A stretch of DNA of 25,660 nt from a virus. Below the pieces are notes generated by a model, which was not told the origin of the DNA, did not search any database, and was given only the letters and a program-made list of their open reading frames with translations. The position numbers were made by a program, and so were the translations under genes. The stretch's first letter is position 1, and each line of letters begins with the position of its first letter. The stretch covers positions 1-25,660 of the IMG/VR virus record IMGVR_UViG_3300020202_000205; one strand, 5' to 3'. Below are positions 20,669 through 25,660 of this stretch, piece by piece.

Positions 20669-20782
20669 CTATCGTTTCGTCCTTATTTGCATGTGAGACG
20701 ATTTGCTGTTTGTCGCAACACAAAACACACCGCGAGTCGAAGATTCTACGAGTGGATTGTGCGAGATGTGTGGAGTAGTCAT
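20669..20782 (-). CDS. candidate 37-residue ORF
   Basis: The ATG at 20782 overlaps the stop of the DUF7303-like gene as ATGA, the pattern used throughout this genome. The product is polar and Ser/Thr/His-rich (MTTPHISHNPLVESS start, KSSHMQIRTKR end) with no recognised family. The DNA here is clearly less GC-rich than its surroundings, so this may instead be leader sequence. Support is only from start context. Confidence 0.35.
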   Translation of the reverse strand: MTTPHISHNPLVESSTRGVFCVATNSKSSHMQIRTKR

Positions 20783-21003
20783 GCGACTCGCCAAACCCTC
20801 ATCCCGTCCGACTGACGGCGCGCGGTGTACTTGTGTCCCAACACCTTGGCGTAGTGGTTGTGCATGGAGAAATGACGGCGGGGCACGAAGAACGAATCCC
20901 CCACCTTCATCTTGCTGAATATCTCTCTCCAGTAGCCACGCTTCGATCCCGTCGAATAGTGCGGCGGGATGGGCACGCCGGGCTGTATCTGGACCCGGAG
21001 CAT
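20779..21003 (-). CDS. DUF7303-like small phage protein
   Basis: The product has 74 residues. The pattern VQIQPGVPIPP, GYWREIFSKMKVGDSFFVP (about 23-41) and a basic region ending GMRVWRVA is that of a common small phage protein ('GipiP...r....yp...m.vGdSFFvp...~~~~vWRv'). These are found among early genes of many phages; their function is not known to me. The ATG at 21003 overlaps the GcrA-like stop (TGATG). Upstream codons in the frame are a shadow of that gene. Confidence 0.75.
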   Translation of the reverse strand: MLRVQIQPGVPIPPHYSTGSKRGYWREIFSKMKVGDSFFVPRRHFSMHNHYAKVLGHKYTARRQSDGMRVWRVA

Positions 21004-21464
21004 CACGCGGCCTCCCGGTACTTGGGTGGCAGAACGAGCACCGTATGACAGGCCGGGCACCAGCTCTTGCCCAACACCGACGGTTTGCCGCACATCTGCG
21101 CATGACGGCCGATGCCGGAGACGATGTTCAGGCAGGTGCGCTTGGGGTCCAGAACGACCGGTGTGGGGAGTCCCGTCTTCAGTCGCTCCCGGTAGTTCTT
21201 ATTGAGAAGGCGGTACTTCTCCCGGTTCTGGGCAACGTAGCGGCGTTCGCGCTCAAGCCGGCGGCGCTTCAATTCCTCAACGGGTAGAAGCTCGCGCTTG
21301 GCGCGGTGCGGGCGGCGGCTCAATAGGCCCTTTATCTGCAGCCGGTGGGCCTTGCCGACAACCTGACCCGGGGTCAGGCCCAAGGCGTGGGCAATCTCGA
21401 CGACCTTAAGGCCGTCCTCCCACAGCCGCGTCAGCTCACTTACTCGTTCTCTTGTCCACTCCAT
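21003..21464 (-). CDS. GcrA-like cell-cycle regulator family protein
   Basis: The product has 153 residues. The N-terminal WTRERVSELTRLWEDGLKVVEIAHALG (3-29), followed by TPGQVVGKAHRL (31-42), is the GcrA HTH. In Caulobacter it binds sigma-70 polymerase and CcrM-methylated GANTC promoters. A long basic helix (about 50-98) follows, and the C-terminus has CGKPSVLGKSWCPACH (C125, C136, C139, H140, plus C111) like the Cys-containing GcrA tail. The family is typical of Alphaproteobacteria and so supports the host assignment. ATG at 21464 with GGGGGCGG just upstream. It overlaps the previous gene by 29 bases. A phage copy could redirect host transcription or the cell cycle. Confidence 0.82.
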   Translation of the reverse strand: MEWTRERVSELTRLWEDGLKVVEIAHALGLTPGQVVGKAHRLQIKGLLSRRPHRAKRELLPVEELKRRRLERERRYVAQNREKYRLLNKNYRERLKTGLPTPVVLDPKRTCLNIVSGIGRHAQMCGKPSVLGKSWCPACHTVLVLPPKYREAA

Positions 21465-21615
21465 GCCGCCCCCGCTGAATCTTGGTGGATGATTCTTGAA
21501 TCAATCTCGACCATCGCCCGTGATGCCCGGGCCACTCGGTTACGACTTCGTATCCTTCCGGCATTTCCCATTCCTTCGGGTACAGCCACACCTCGATAAC
21601 GTCGCCGGGTTTCAT
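21436..21615 (-). CDS. small hypothetical protein
   Basis: The product has 59 residues from the ATG at 21615, which overlaps the upstream stop (ATGA). MKPGDVIEVWLYPKEWEMPEGYEVVTEW is a compact beta-type start (the 'kPGd.vev' opening suggests a small barrel), followed by a basic tail (HHGRWSRLIQESSTKIQRGRHGVDKR). No family recognised. It overlaps the GcrA-like start by 29 bases. Confidence 0.65.
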   Translation of the reverse strand: MKPGDVIEVWLYPKEWEMPEGYEVVTEWPGHHGRWSRLIQESSTKIQRGRHGVDKRTSK

Positions 21616-21908
21616 GCAGCCCTCACGAATCTGTACGCCCACAAGCCGTTTCCCAGGTGCTTGGATTGCTTGGTCCAACCCTTCCACCCGTCGATGTCCC
21701 TCATCCTTGCCGATACGCTGGCCTCGGGATCTCCCGTTGCTGCGGAAATCTCCTTGAGCGTCCGCCACTGCCCATCGGTGACGACGTTCAGCACGCGAAG
21801 GAACTGAGCACCCAAGCGGGCTCCGTCGCGCTTCTTATCGAACGTGCTGCCTCTCGGTTCTGGCGGAACCCAATTCCCCAAGGGCGTGCCGGTGAGGGAG
21901 GAGGTCAT
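21612..21908 (-). CDS. winged-helix DNA-binding protein
   Basis: The product has 98 residues. GAQFLRVLNVVTDGQWRTLKEISAATGDPEASVSARMRDI (about 33-72) is a clear winged helix: helix 1, TDGQWRTLKEI, recognition helix ASVSARMRDI. The wing GNGLWAYRFVRA closes the fold. Similar small proteins occur beside RusA-like resolvases in phages. ATG at 21908 overlapping the RusA-like stop (ATGA). Possible regulator of early genes; target unknown. Confidence 0.78.
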   Translation of the reverse strand: MTSSLTGTPLGNWVPPEPRGSTFDKKRDGARLGAQFLRVLNVVTDGQWRTLKEISAATGDPEASVSARMRDIDGWKGWTKQSKHLGNGLWAYRFVRAA

Positions 21909-22285
21909 TGGTAGCCTGCCGCTTTAACGCGGGCGTCTGTCGCGGGCTCGCCGTAGGGCTCGACCGATACCAAGAGGTCCGGCGAGTCGTGCCGCTCTAC
22001 GGTCAATTTCTCAATCTGCTTGTCGTCCGCCAGAACCCCGTGCTTCACCAGCAAATCAATCGGCGCCTTGCAGAAGTTGTCGATATCGCGGGAGACAGGC
22101 TTGCGCGGGACATAGAGCCCCACCTGCACCTTCATGGTGCCGAACCTCTCGGGGCGCGCGATCATCAACAGCGTGGCGGCTTCTTTCAGCCAGGACTTGT
22201 AGGTGCCCGTGATGAACCGGCCGCCGCTCTTGGCGTTGGCGAAAAGATTGTTCGTCGAGGGCGGAACCGGGAGCCTAATCAGCAT
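21905..22285 (-). CDS. RusA-like Holliday junction resolvase
   Basis: The product has 126 residues, the usual RusA length (about 120). LPVPPSTNNLFANAKSGGRFITGTYKSWLKEA (5-36) is the conserved opening, and SRDIDNFCKAPIDLLVKHGVLADDKQIEKL (65-94) carries the catalytic acidic residues (D69, D87, D88) and Lys73. It resolves branched DNA during recombination or before packaging. ATG at 22285 with GAGG just upstream. This ribosome binding site directly follows the U-tract of a strong terminator, so the gene is probably expressed by readthrough. A gene symbol is not given because the match is to the family only. Confidence 0.87.
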   Translation of the reverse strand: MLIRLPVPPSTNNLFANAKSGGRFITGTYKSWLKEAATLLMIARPERFGTMKVQVGLYVPRKPVSRDIDNFCKAPIDLLVKHGVLADDKQIEKLTVERHDSPDLLVSVEPYGEPATDARVKAAGYQ

Positions 22286-22294
22286 TCAGTCCTC

Positions 22295-22330
22295 AAAAAA
22301 CGCCGGCCTCAGTTTTCGGCCAAGGCCGGC
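22295..22330 (-). terminator. intrinsic terminator/attenuator before the RusA-like gene
   Basis: In the minus-strand transcript GCCGGCCT pairs perfectly with AGGCCGGC across a 13-base loop, followed by GTTTTTTG. This is a textbook Rho-independent terminator. It ends 10 bases before the RusA-like start codon, leaving no room for a promoter between them. Confidence 0.88.
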
Positions 22331-22346
22331 TAGTCCGCTCGGGGAG

Positions 22347-22793
22347 TTACGCGGCAAACAAGTTGGTCTGCTCTTTCGCTTCCTTGTAGCGGATGAGTTC
22401 GTCGGCGTGCTTGAAGCACCCGTGGCCCATGCGCCGATACTCTTCGGCTTTCGCCTCCAACTCGGTTGAGGTGAGTTGGTCAATCGGGATGATGACCTGA
22501 TCGCCGCCGCGCTCGACGAGGTAGCGCTTGCACAGATGCTCGAACCCCGGGAGCAAGAGCGACGGGTCGGCGTCGTCCTCTTCCATTTTCAGGTTGCGCA
22601 GAACCTTGCGGACGGCGTAGCGCGCGTGCTCGCGTCCACACAGAACGTAAAAATCCCGGTCCTCGCCGTGCACGTCCGGGTGCAAACTGATGACGCTCTG
22701 CACAATCCAACTCGCGGGTGCCGGGCGGGCTTGCGCGAGCGTGTCGTCGATAACCTTGCCAATTTCTGCAAACAACTGACTTTCGGTGTACAT
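22347..22793 (-). CDS. conserved phage hypothetical protein
   Basis: The product has 148 residues. HPDVHGEDRDFYVLCGREHARYAVRKVLR (about 38-66) and LLPGFEHLCKRYLVERGGDQVIIPIDQLTSTELEAKAEEYRRMGHGC (about 79-125) form a pattern I have met in early regions of alphaproteobacterial phages; no biochemical function is known to me. The protein is helical and soluble, with no signal. The ATG at 22793 immediately follows the upstream stop, with GGAGAAA as ribosome binding site. It is the last gene before the terminator. Confidence 0.75.
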   Translation of the reverse strand: MYTESQLFAEIGKVIDDTLAQARPAPASWIVQSVISLHPDVHGEDRDFYVLCGREHARYAVRKVLRNLKMEEDDADPSLLLPGFEHLCKRYLVERGGDQVIIPIDQLTSTELEAKAEEYRRMGHGCFKHADELIRYKEAKEQTNLFAA

Positions 22794-23555
22794 TCATTTC
22801 TCCAGAGAAACGATCAGCCGGTCTAACCAACCGTCTATGGTTGCGATGTGTCGTCTTATGGCCGCGTGCTCGTGCGGCAACGCTCCGCGCGCAATGACAA
22901 TCGGATCGGTCTGCGCCGCGAACTCTGCAAATCGTCTGAGGTGCCCCTGACCCTGCGTGGACAACGAAAACTCCGCCGGATCGCGATCCCCCAAATCAAT
23001 TAGCGTCCGCGTCTTCTTCCCCTGCTCAGCAAGTGCCGTGACGGTCGGCGGGTCGTCGCCTTCAACCGTCGCCTCAAAATCCTCGGCGGGCACGGATGCA
23101 ATGCGAAGCGCCTGCCTCTTTTGGTCCTGCGACATCCCGGCTGAAATCGCCGCATTGGTGCGGGACCGCATGGCCCATTGTGGATCGATTGCGGCTATAC
23201 GCTTGTTTGCTTGGTCTCGCGTCAATTCGCCTGCGGCCAATTTTTCCAGAACGCTGTCGATTTGGGTCTGTTGCTTGGCCGCTAACTCGGGGGGGCGCCC
23301 CCCCGAGTTTTGGGGGACTTGTTTCAGCAGTTCGCCGCATCGTCTGATTGCTCGCGCCTGAATGCGGTCTGCCATCTTCCGCATTTGGTCGTCGTTGGCC
23401 TGCTTCGCGTAACTCGCGAGCGCTTCGGCCTTGTTTGCCCATTCGGCGCACTCGTCGATTCGTGAGCACTCGGAAAGGGCGCTCTTGGCCGCCTCATACG
23501 TAGCGGGTAGGCGGGCCCGAGATACGTCGGGAAGATTTGCGGGAAGTGCTGTCAT
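22794..23555 (-). CDS. conserved phage protein, helical, unknown function
   Basis: The product has 253 residues. The N-terminal part YEAAKSALSECSRIDECAEWANKAEALASYAKQANDDQMRKMADRIQARAIRRCGELL (about 20-77) is a helical block seen in many phage and prophage proteins, followed by a NSGGRPPE turn. A middle region, RDQANKRIAAIDPQWAMRSRTNAAISAGMSQDQKRQALRIASV, resembles helical DNA-binding modules. The C-terminus is helical. Function is unknown; a nucleic-acid role is a guess. The codons for the SGGRPPEL turn form a 26-base perfect palindrome. ATG at 23555 overlapping the upstream stop (ATGA). Confidence 0.75.
   Translation of the reverse strand: MTALPANLPDVSRARLPATYEAAKSALSECSRIDECAEWANKAEALASYAKQANDDQMRKMADRIQARAIRRCGELLKQVPQNSGGRPPELAAKQQTQIDSVLEKLAAGELTRDQANKRIAAIDPQWAMRSRTNAAISAGMSQDQKRQALRIASVPAEDFEATVEGDDPPTVTALAEQGKKTRTLIDLGDRDPAEFSLSTQGQGHLRRFAEFAAQTDPIVIARGALPHEHAAIRRHIATIDGWLDRLIVSLEK
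23284..23309. repeat. 26-base perfect palindrome inside a coding region
   Basis: AACTC, seven G, CG, seven C, GAGTT: every base pairs with its mirror. It lies within the gene at 22794-23555 and encodes the NSGGRPPEL segment. As RNA it would form a very stable hairpin; as DNA it could be a symmetric protein site. In the plus direction it is followed by TTTT, in the minus direction by AGCGGCC. Confidence 0.7.
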
Positions 23556-23881
23556 GCGGCCACCATCTCAGCCAGAGCATCCAGTGCGGGGGACAGCTTG
23601 TTGACGGCCTGGATCGCGGCGGCTTTGCGGGCGTCGTGCATCTTGGCGATCACCACGCCATGCGCGCCGTACACCTCATTGGCAAAGCCGGCATCGAAAA
23701 ACTGGATCATCAGGCCCATCACGTATCCGTCCGGTTGCGAGTACTCGTTCAGGTAGTTGTCGATCGTGTCTTCGTCTTTGCCGATGGCGTGCGCGAGGTG
23801 CTTCCGCGTTACGCCTGTATTCGGGTAGAGGCGAGCGCGGATGGCATTTGAGAGCGATCTTCTGAAATCATGCCGTGTCAC
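23552..23881 (-). CDS. HTH-type regulator-like protein
   Basis: The product has 109 residues from the GTG at 23881 (GTGA overlap). FRRSLSNAIRARLYPNTGVTRKHLAHAIGKDEDTIDNYLNEYSQP (about 6-50) contains a helix-turn-helix (VTRKHLAHAIGKDEDTIDNYL, 24-44), followed by GLMIQFFDAGFANEVYG and an Ala-rich helical end. This resembles small phage repressor or CII-like regulators, but the exact family is not recognised. Upstream codons in the frame are a shadow of the next gene. Confidence 0.7.
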   Translation of the reverse strand: MTRHDFRRSLSNAIRARLYPNTGVTRKHLAHAIGKDEDTIDNYLNEYSQPDGYVMGLMIQFFDAGFANEVYGAHGVVIAKMHDARKAAAIQAVNKLSPALDALAEMVAA

Positions 23882-24180
23882 GCCGCGCCCGGTGGTTCGT
23901 TCGGAGAAGGTTCTCCCCCCTCCCGGTAAATTTTTTTCCACGTCGATGCTCCATCCTGGTGAGGATGAAGCCGAGCAACCCCGAGAGCATGAAGTTGGAG
24001 AGCGACAATGGACGCGACGACCAAGGCACCCTGGCAGGTAAGCTCGGTCCAAGCGTCCATGTAGCTCCGTGCGGAACGGCGATGTTCGGGGAAAAGGATG
24101 ATTTCCGCTGGCGCCGCATCGGGTGGCACAGCGCGCAGATAATTTCGCGGTTGAGGAAAGGCGTGGATTGATGCGGTCAT
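23878..24180 (-). CDS. hypothetical protein, possibly membrane-associated
   Basis: The product has 100 residues. The ATG at 24180 overlaps the upstream stop (ATGA) and the stop overlaps the next GTG (GTGA). A Pro-rich start with DAAPAEIILFPEHRR is followed by a hydrophobic segment, GALVVASIVALQLHALGVA (about 51-69), and a charged end. A second frame in the same DNA (stop at 23868) also encodes a hydrophobic, then basic, peptide from an ATG (MLSGLLGFILTRME...). The main frame is supported by coupling at both ends; the other may be an embedded membrane miniprotein. Confidence 0.55.
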   Translation of the reverse strand: MTASIHAFPQPRNYLRAVPPDAAPAEIILFPEHRRSARSYMDAWTELTCQGALVVASIVALQLHALGVARLHPHQDGASTWKKIYREGGEPSPNEPPGAA

Positions 24181-24365
24181 GGGCGGACCTCAGTGAAGAA
24201 GCCGCCGAAGTACAGCAGGCCGAAACTAAGGGCGGCGCCGAACATGGACAGCGCAAGGCTGTGCTTTGTTTTCCTCGGCTCGCCGTCAAGAACGGCCGCG
24301 ACAAACAACGAAAAGCCCGTCAGGCAAAGCCACGTAATCTGCGGCCACGCCCATACCCAATTCAT
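24177..24365 (-). CDS. small two-helix membrane protein
   Basis: The product has 62 residues from the ATG at 24365 (ATGA overlap). Helix one is WPQITWLCLTGFSLFVAAVL (about 7-26), then a polar loop DGEPRKTKHS, helix two LALSMFGAALSFGLLYFGGF, and a TEVRP tail. Small phage membrane proteins with this 'hG.p...~HsF..~l......~LyyGGFF' pattern are common, of unknown function. The size would suit a holin, but the setting among early genes argues against that. Confidence 0.75.
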   Translation of the reverse strand: MNWVWAWPQITWLCLTGFSLFVAAVLDGEPRKTKHSLALSMFGAALSFGLLYFGGFFTEVRP

Positions 24366-24592
24366 TTCTGCCCCCAATCCAGCTTGGCAGGCTCATCCTT
24401 CGGCTTAATCCGCCGCACGGATTCGCGGAGGGCTTCTAGCGTCGAGAGATTCATATTCGCGGGAATAGGTGGGGGCTCGCCGGGAGGTGTTGACGAGCCC
24501 CCGGCACCGTCCGGGATCGGGGGAGATTGGACGATGCCTGCCGCCGGATTGAGCCCAGCGACCAGAGGAAAATGATGTGAGAAGTCGTTCAC
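24362..24592 (-). CDS. small hypothetical protein with proline-rich centre
   Basis: The product has 76 residues from the GTG at 24592, which overlaps the upstream stop (GTGA). It opens VNDFSHHFPLVAGLNPAAG; a Pro/Gly-rich linker (about 25-47) leads to a charged helix LSTLEALRESVRRIKPKD and an ending LDWGQK. No known family. The long reading frame upstream of the GTG is a shadow of the DGQHR gene. Confidence 0.65.
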   Translation of the reverse strand: MNDFSHHFPLVAGLNPAAGIVQSPPIPDGAGGSSTPPGEPPPIPANMNLSTLEALRESVRRIKPKDEPAKLDWGQK

Positions 24593-25563
24593 GAGTGCGC
24601 CCAAGCGGGCTGCGGCAGCATCAGTTTCTTCCTGTCGCGGGACTCTTCGGCAAGCCGCCGCACGAAGATAGCTTTCAGGCGCGAGTAGCACGGCGTCCGG
24701 TCGCGGTCGGAGAGATTTCGGCCCTGCAACCAGTCGATGTAGTCGCTCGCTGCGGACACCGACATCAGGCACTTCTTGAAGTCGTTGATGCCGAGCACGA
24801 CGTAGCGCTTGATCGTCCGCTCGCGGTCCATGACGAGCTTCCGCCACAGCCACATGCAGAGCGTGAGATTGAGATTGCCCCAGAGGCGGTAGTACTCAGG
24901 GTCGCGCCCCCACGCGCTGTAGGCCGTGAGCAGGAATCGGATCAGGTGTTCCGTGCTCTCGTCCGTCAGGGAGGTCGCCAGATTGCTGGCCGAATTGCCG
25001 GCGCTGGTGGCCGGAGTTTCGCCCGCAGAGGCGGCCCAGCAGCGCAGCAGGGCAGACATTCCAACGATGGGCGCCCCGCTCGCGTTGCGGCGGATGTTGT
25101 CGTAGCCGACGAAACCGCAGTCGTGCCGGATCTTGGCGAGAGGGCGGCAGTTCTCTTCGAGCCCCCGCAGGATGTCGTCGGGCCGCATCTTGACGATGCT
25201 GGAATTGAGCCGCACGAACTCCTCGGCCATGTCGGCCATGCTGTCGAATCGGCACAGCCGAAGATCGGCAATGATCTCCGTCAGGCCGGACAGCTTGAAC
25301 GCCTCCGTGCGGTGCTGGCCGTCCACCAGCCAGATGGTCGGGTCATTTTTGACCTGACCCAGCGTGATGACGCCATTGATCTCCAGAGCGTTGGCCTTCA
25401 TCTCCTCGGCCATCGTGAGGACCTTGGTGTTCACGCGAAGCGGACGCTGGAACGGCGGAATGCGCCACTCGCGCGCCTGACCAAGCGTGATAATCGCCGT
25501 TTCCATGCGGCTCTGCGCCGCCTTGGGGGCCTCTTTCAGATTGCGGATCGGGATCACGGTCAC
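24589..25563 (-). CDS. DGQHR-motif (ParB/DndB-like N-terminal) protein
   Basis: The product has 324 residues. WRIPPFQRPLRVNTKVLTMAEEMKAN (33-58), then ITLGQVKNDPTIWLVDGQHRTEAFKLSG with DGQHR at 81-85, is the ParB/Srx-like core also found in DndB and DUF262 proteins. The remaining 200 residues are helical and not recognised (LRGLEENCRPLAKIRHDCGFVGYDNIRRN, DPEYYRLWGNLNLTLCMWLWRKLV). The DGQHR family includes NTP-binding, nuclease and regulatory proteins, so activity cannot be assigned. The start is GTG at 25563 with AAGGAGAG six bases upstream, overlapping the preceding stop (GTGA). Confidence 0.75.
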   Translation of the reverse strand: MTVIPIRNLKEAPKAAQSRMETAIITLGQAREWRIPPFQRPLRVNTKVLTMAEEMKANALEINGVITLGQVKNDPTIWLVDGQHRTEAFKLSGLTEIIADLRLCRFDSMADMAEEFVRLNSSIVKMRPDDILRGLEENCRPLAKIRHDCGFVGYDNIRRNASGAPIVGMSALLRCWAASAGETPATSAGNSASNLATSLTDESTEHLIRFLLTAYSAWGRDPEYYRLWGNLNLTLCMWLWRKLVMDRERTIKRYVVLGINDFKKCLMSVSAASDYIDWLQGRNLSDRDRTPCYSRLKAIFVRRLAEESRDRKKLMLPQPAWAHS

Positions 25564-25660
25564 GCCGCCTCTCCTTTCAAGGGTTCGTATCCAAGCTCAC
25601 GGATGAATGCGGCCCGAGCTGACGCGCAGGCCGCGTCCCAGGCGCCCCTTAAAAAAGCGA
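25560..25660 (-). CDS. C-terminal end of an upstream gene (partial)
   Basis: An open minus-strand frame enters at the right edge and runs 32 codons to a TGA that overlaps the next start as GTGA. The peptide is helical (AFLRGAWDAACASARAAF) and ends LGYEPLKGEAA. No family can be named from this fragment, but the coupled overlap supports a real gene in the same operon. Confidence 0.6.
   Translation of the reverse strand, partial: AFLRGAWDAACASARAAFIRELGYEPLKGEAA

Noticed and set aside
23930-23960. AAATTTA-type slippery sequence suggesting programmed frameshifting
   Set aside because: The heptamer is not in the phase needed for a -1 slip in either plausible frame, and no convincing downstream pseudoknot was seen.
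1-25660. CRISPR array, insertion sequence, integrase or attachment site
   Set aside because: No regular repeat-spacer pattern, no transposase or recombinase motifs and no long direct repeats were seen by eye.

Overview
The window looks like part of a lytic-type, podovirus-like (short-tailed) phage or prophage genome from an alphaproteobacterial host. The base composition is GC-rich by eye. Nearly every gene lies on the minus strand, tightly packed with 1-4 base stop/start overlaps (ATGA, GTGA, TTGA, TGATG). The virion genes follow a T7-like logic: small and large terminase, portal, scaffold, major capsid protein, tail tubular A and B, a gp13-like GNAT-fold protein and a gp14-like internal virion protein. 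A GcrA-type regulator, a family typical of Alphaproteobacteria, points to the host class. I saw no integrase, DNA polymerase, phage RNA polymerase, endolysin, tRNA or CRISPR array.

Transcription runs right to left. Right part (25660 to 20669): an early or regulatory block with a DGQHR/ParB-like protein, small membrane and hypothetical proteins, three HTH-type proteins including GcrA-like, a RusA-like resolvase and a DUF7303-like protein. A strong intrinsic terminator (22295-22330) sits directly on the RusA ribosome binding site. Next, about 320 bases with no confident gene (20348-20668) hold two copies of a 13-mer and three stem-loops. Then come a replication-initiator-like gene, tiny genes, an HTH protein and a NusG/RfaH-like antiterminator (18559-19065), which lies just ahead of the packaging genes.

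Middle part (18487 to 9778): terminase, several tiny coupled genes, a second GNAT-like protein, portal, a Tat-signal protein, a Bbp19-like protein, scaffold, major capsid protein and a capsid-associated protein.

Left part (9781 to 154): between the capsid and tail genes lies an eight-gene cassette that looks devoted to sugar chemistry: a DUF115-like protein, a GT8-like transferase, a GDP-mannose dehydratase-like SDR, a CgeB-like GT-B and a GT2-like transferase. It also holds a small OmpR-type winged-helix protein and a GIY-YIG homing endonuclease. The operon then returns to tail and internal virion genes and meets the end of a plus-strand gene at the left edge.

The most interesting points are the glycan cassette inside the virion operon with its own winged-helix protein, and a possible antitermination circuit (NusG-like protein plus hairpins or terminators at module junctions). 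Also notable are the phage GcrA-like regulator near a small GANTC cluster, and the structured intergenic region. All functional statements rest on recognising motifs by eye; no database search was run.
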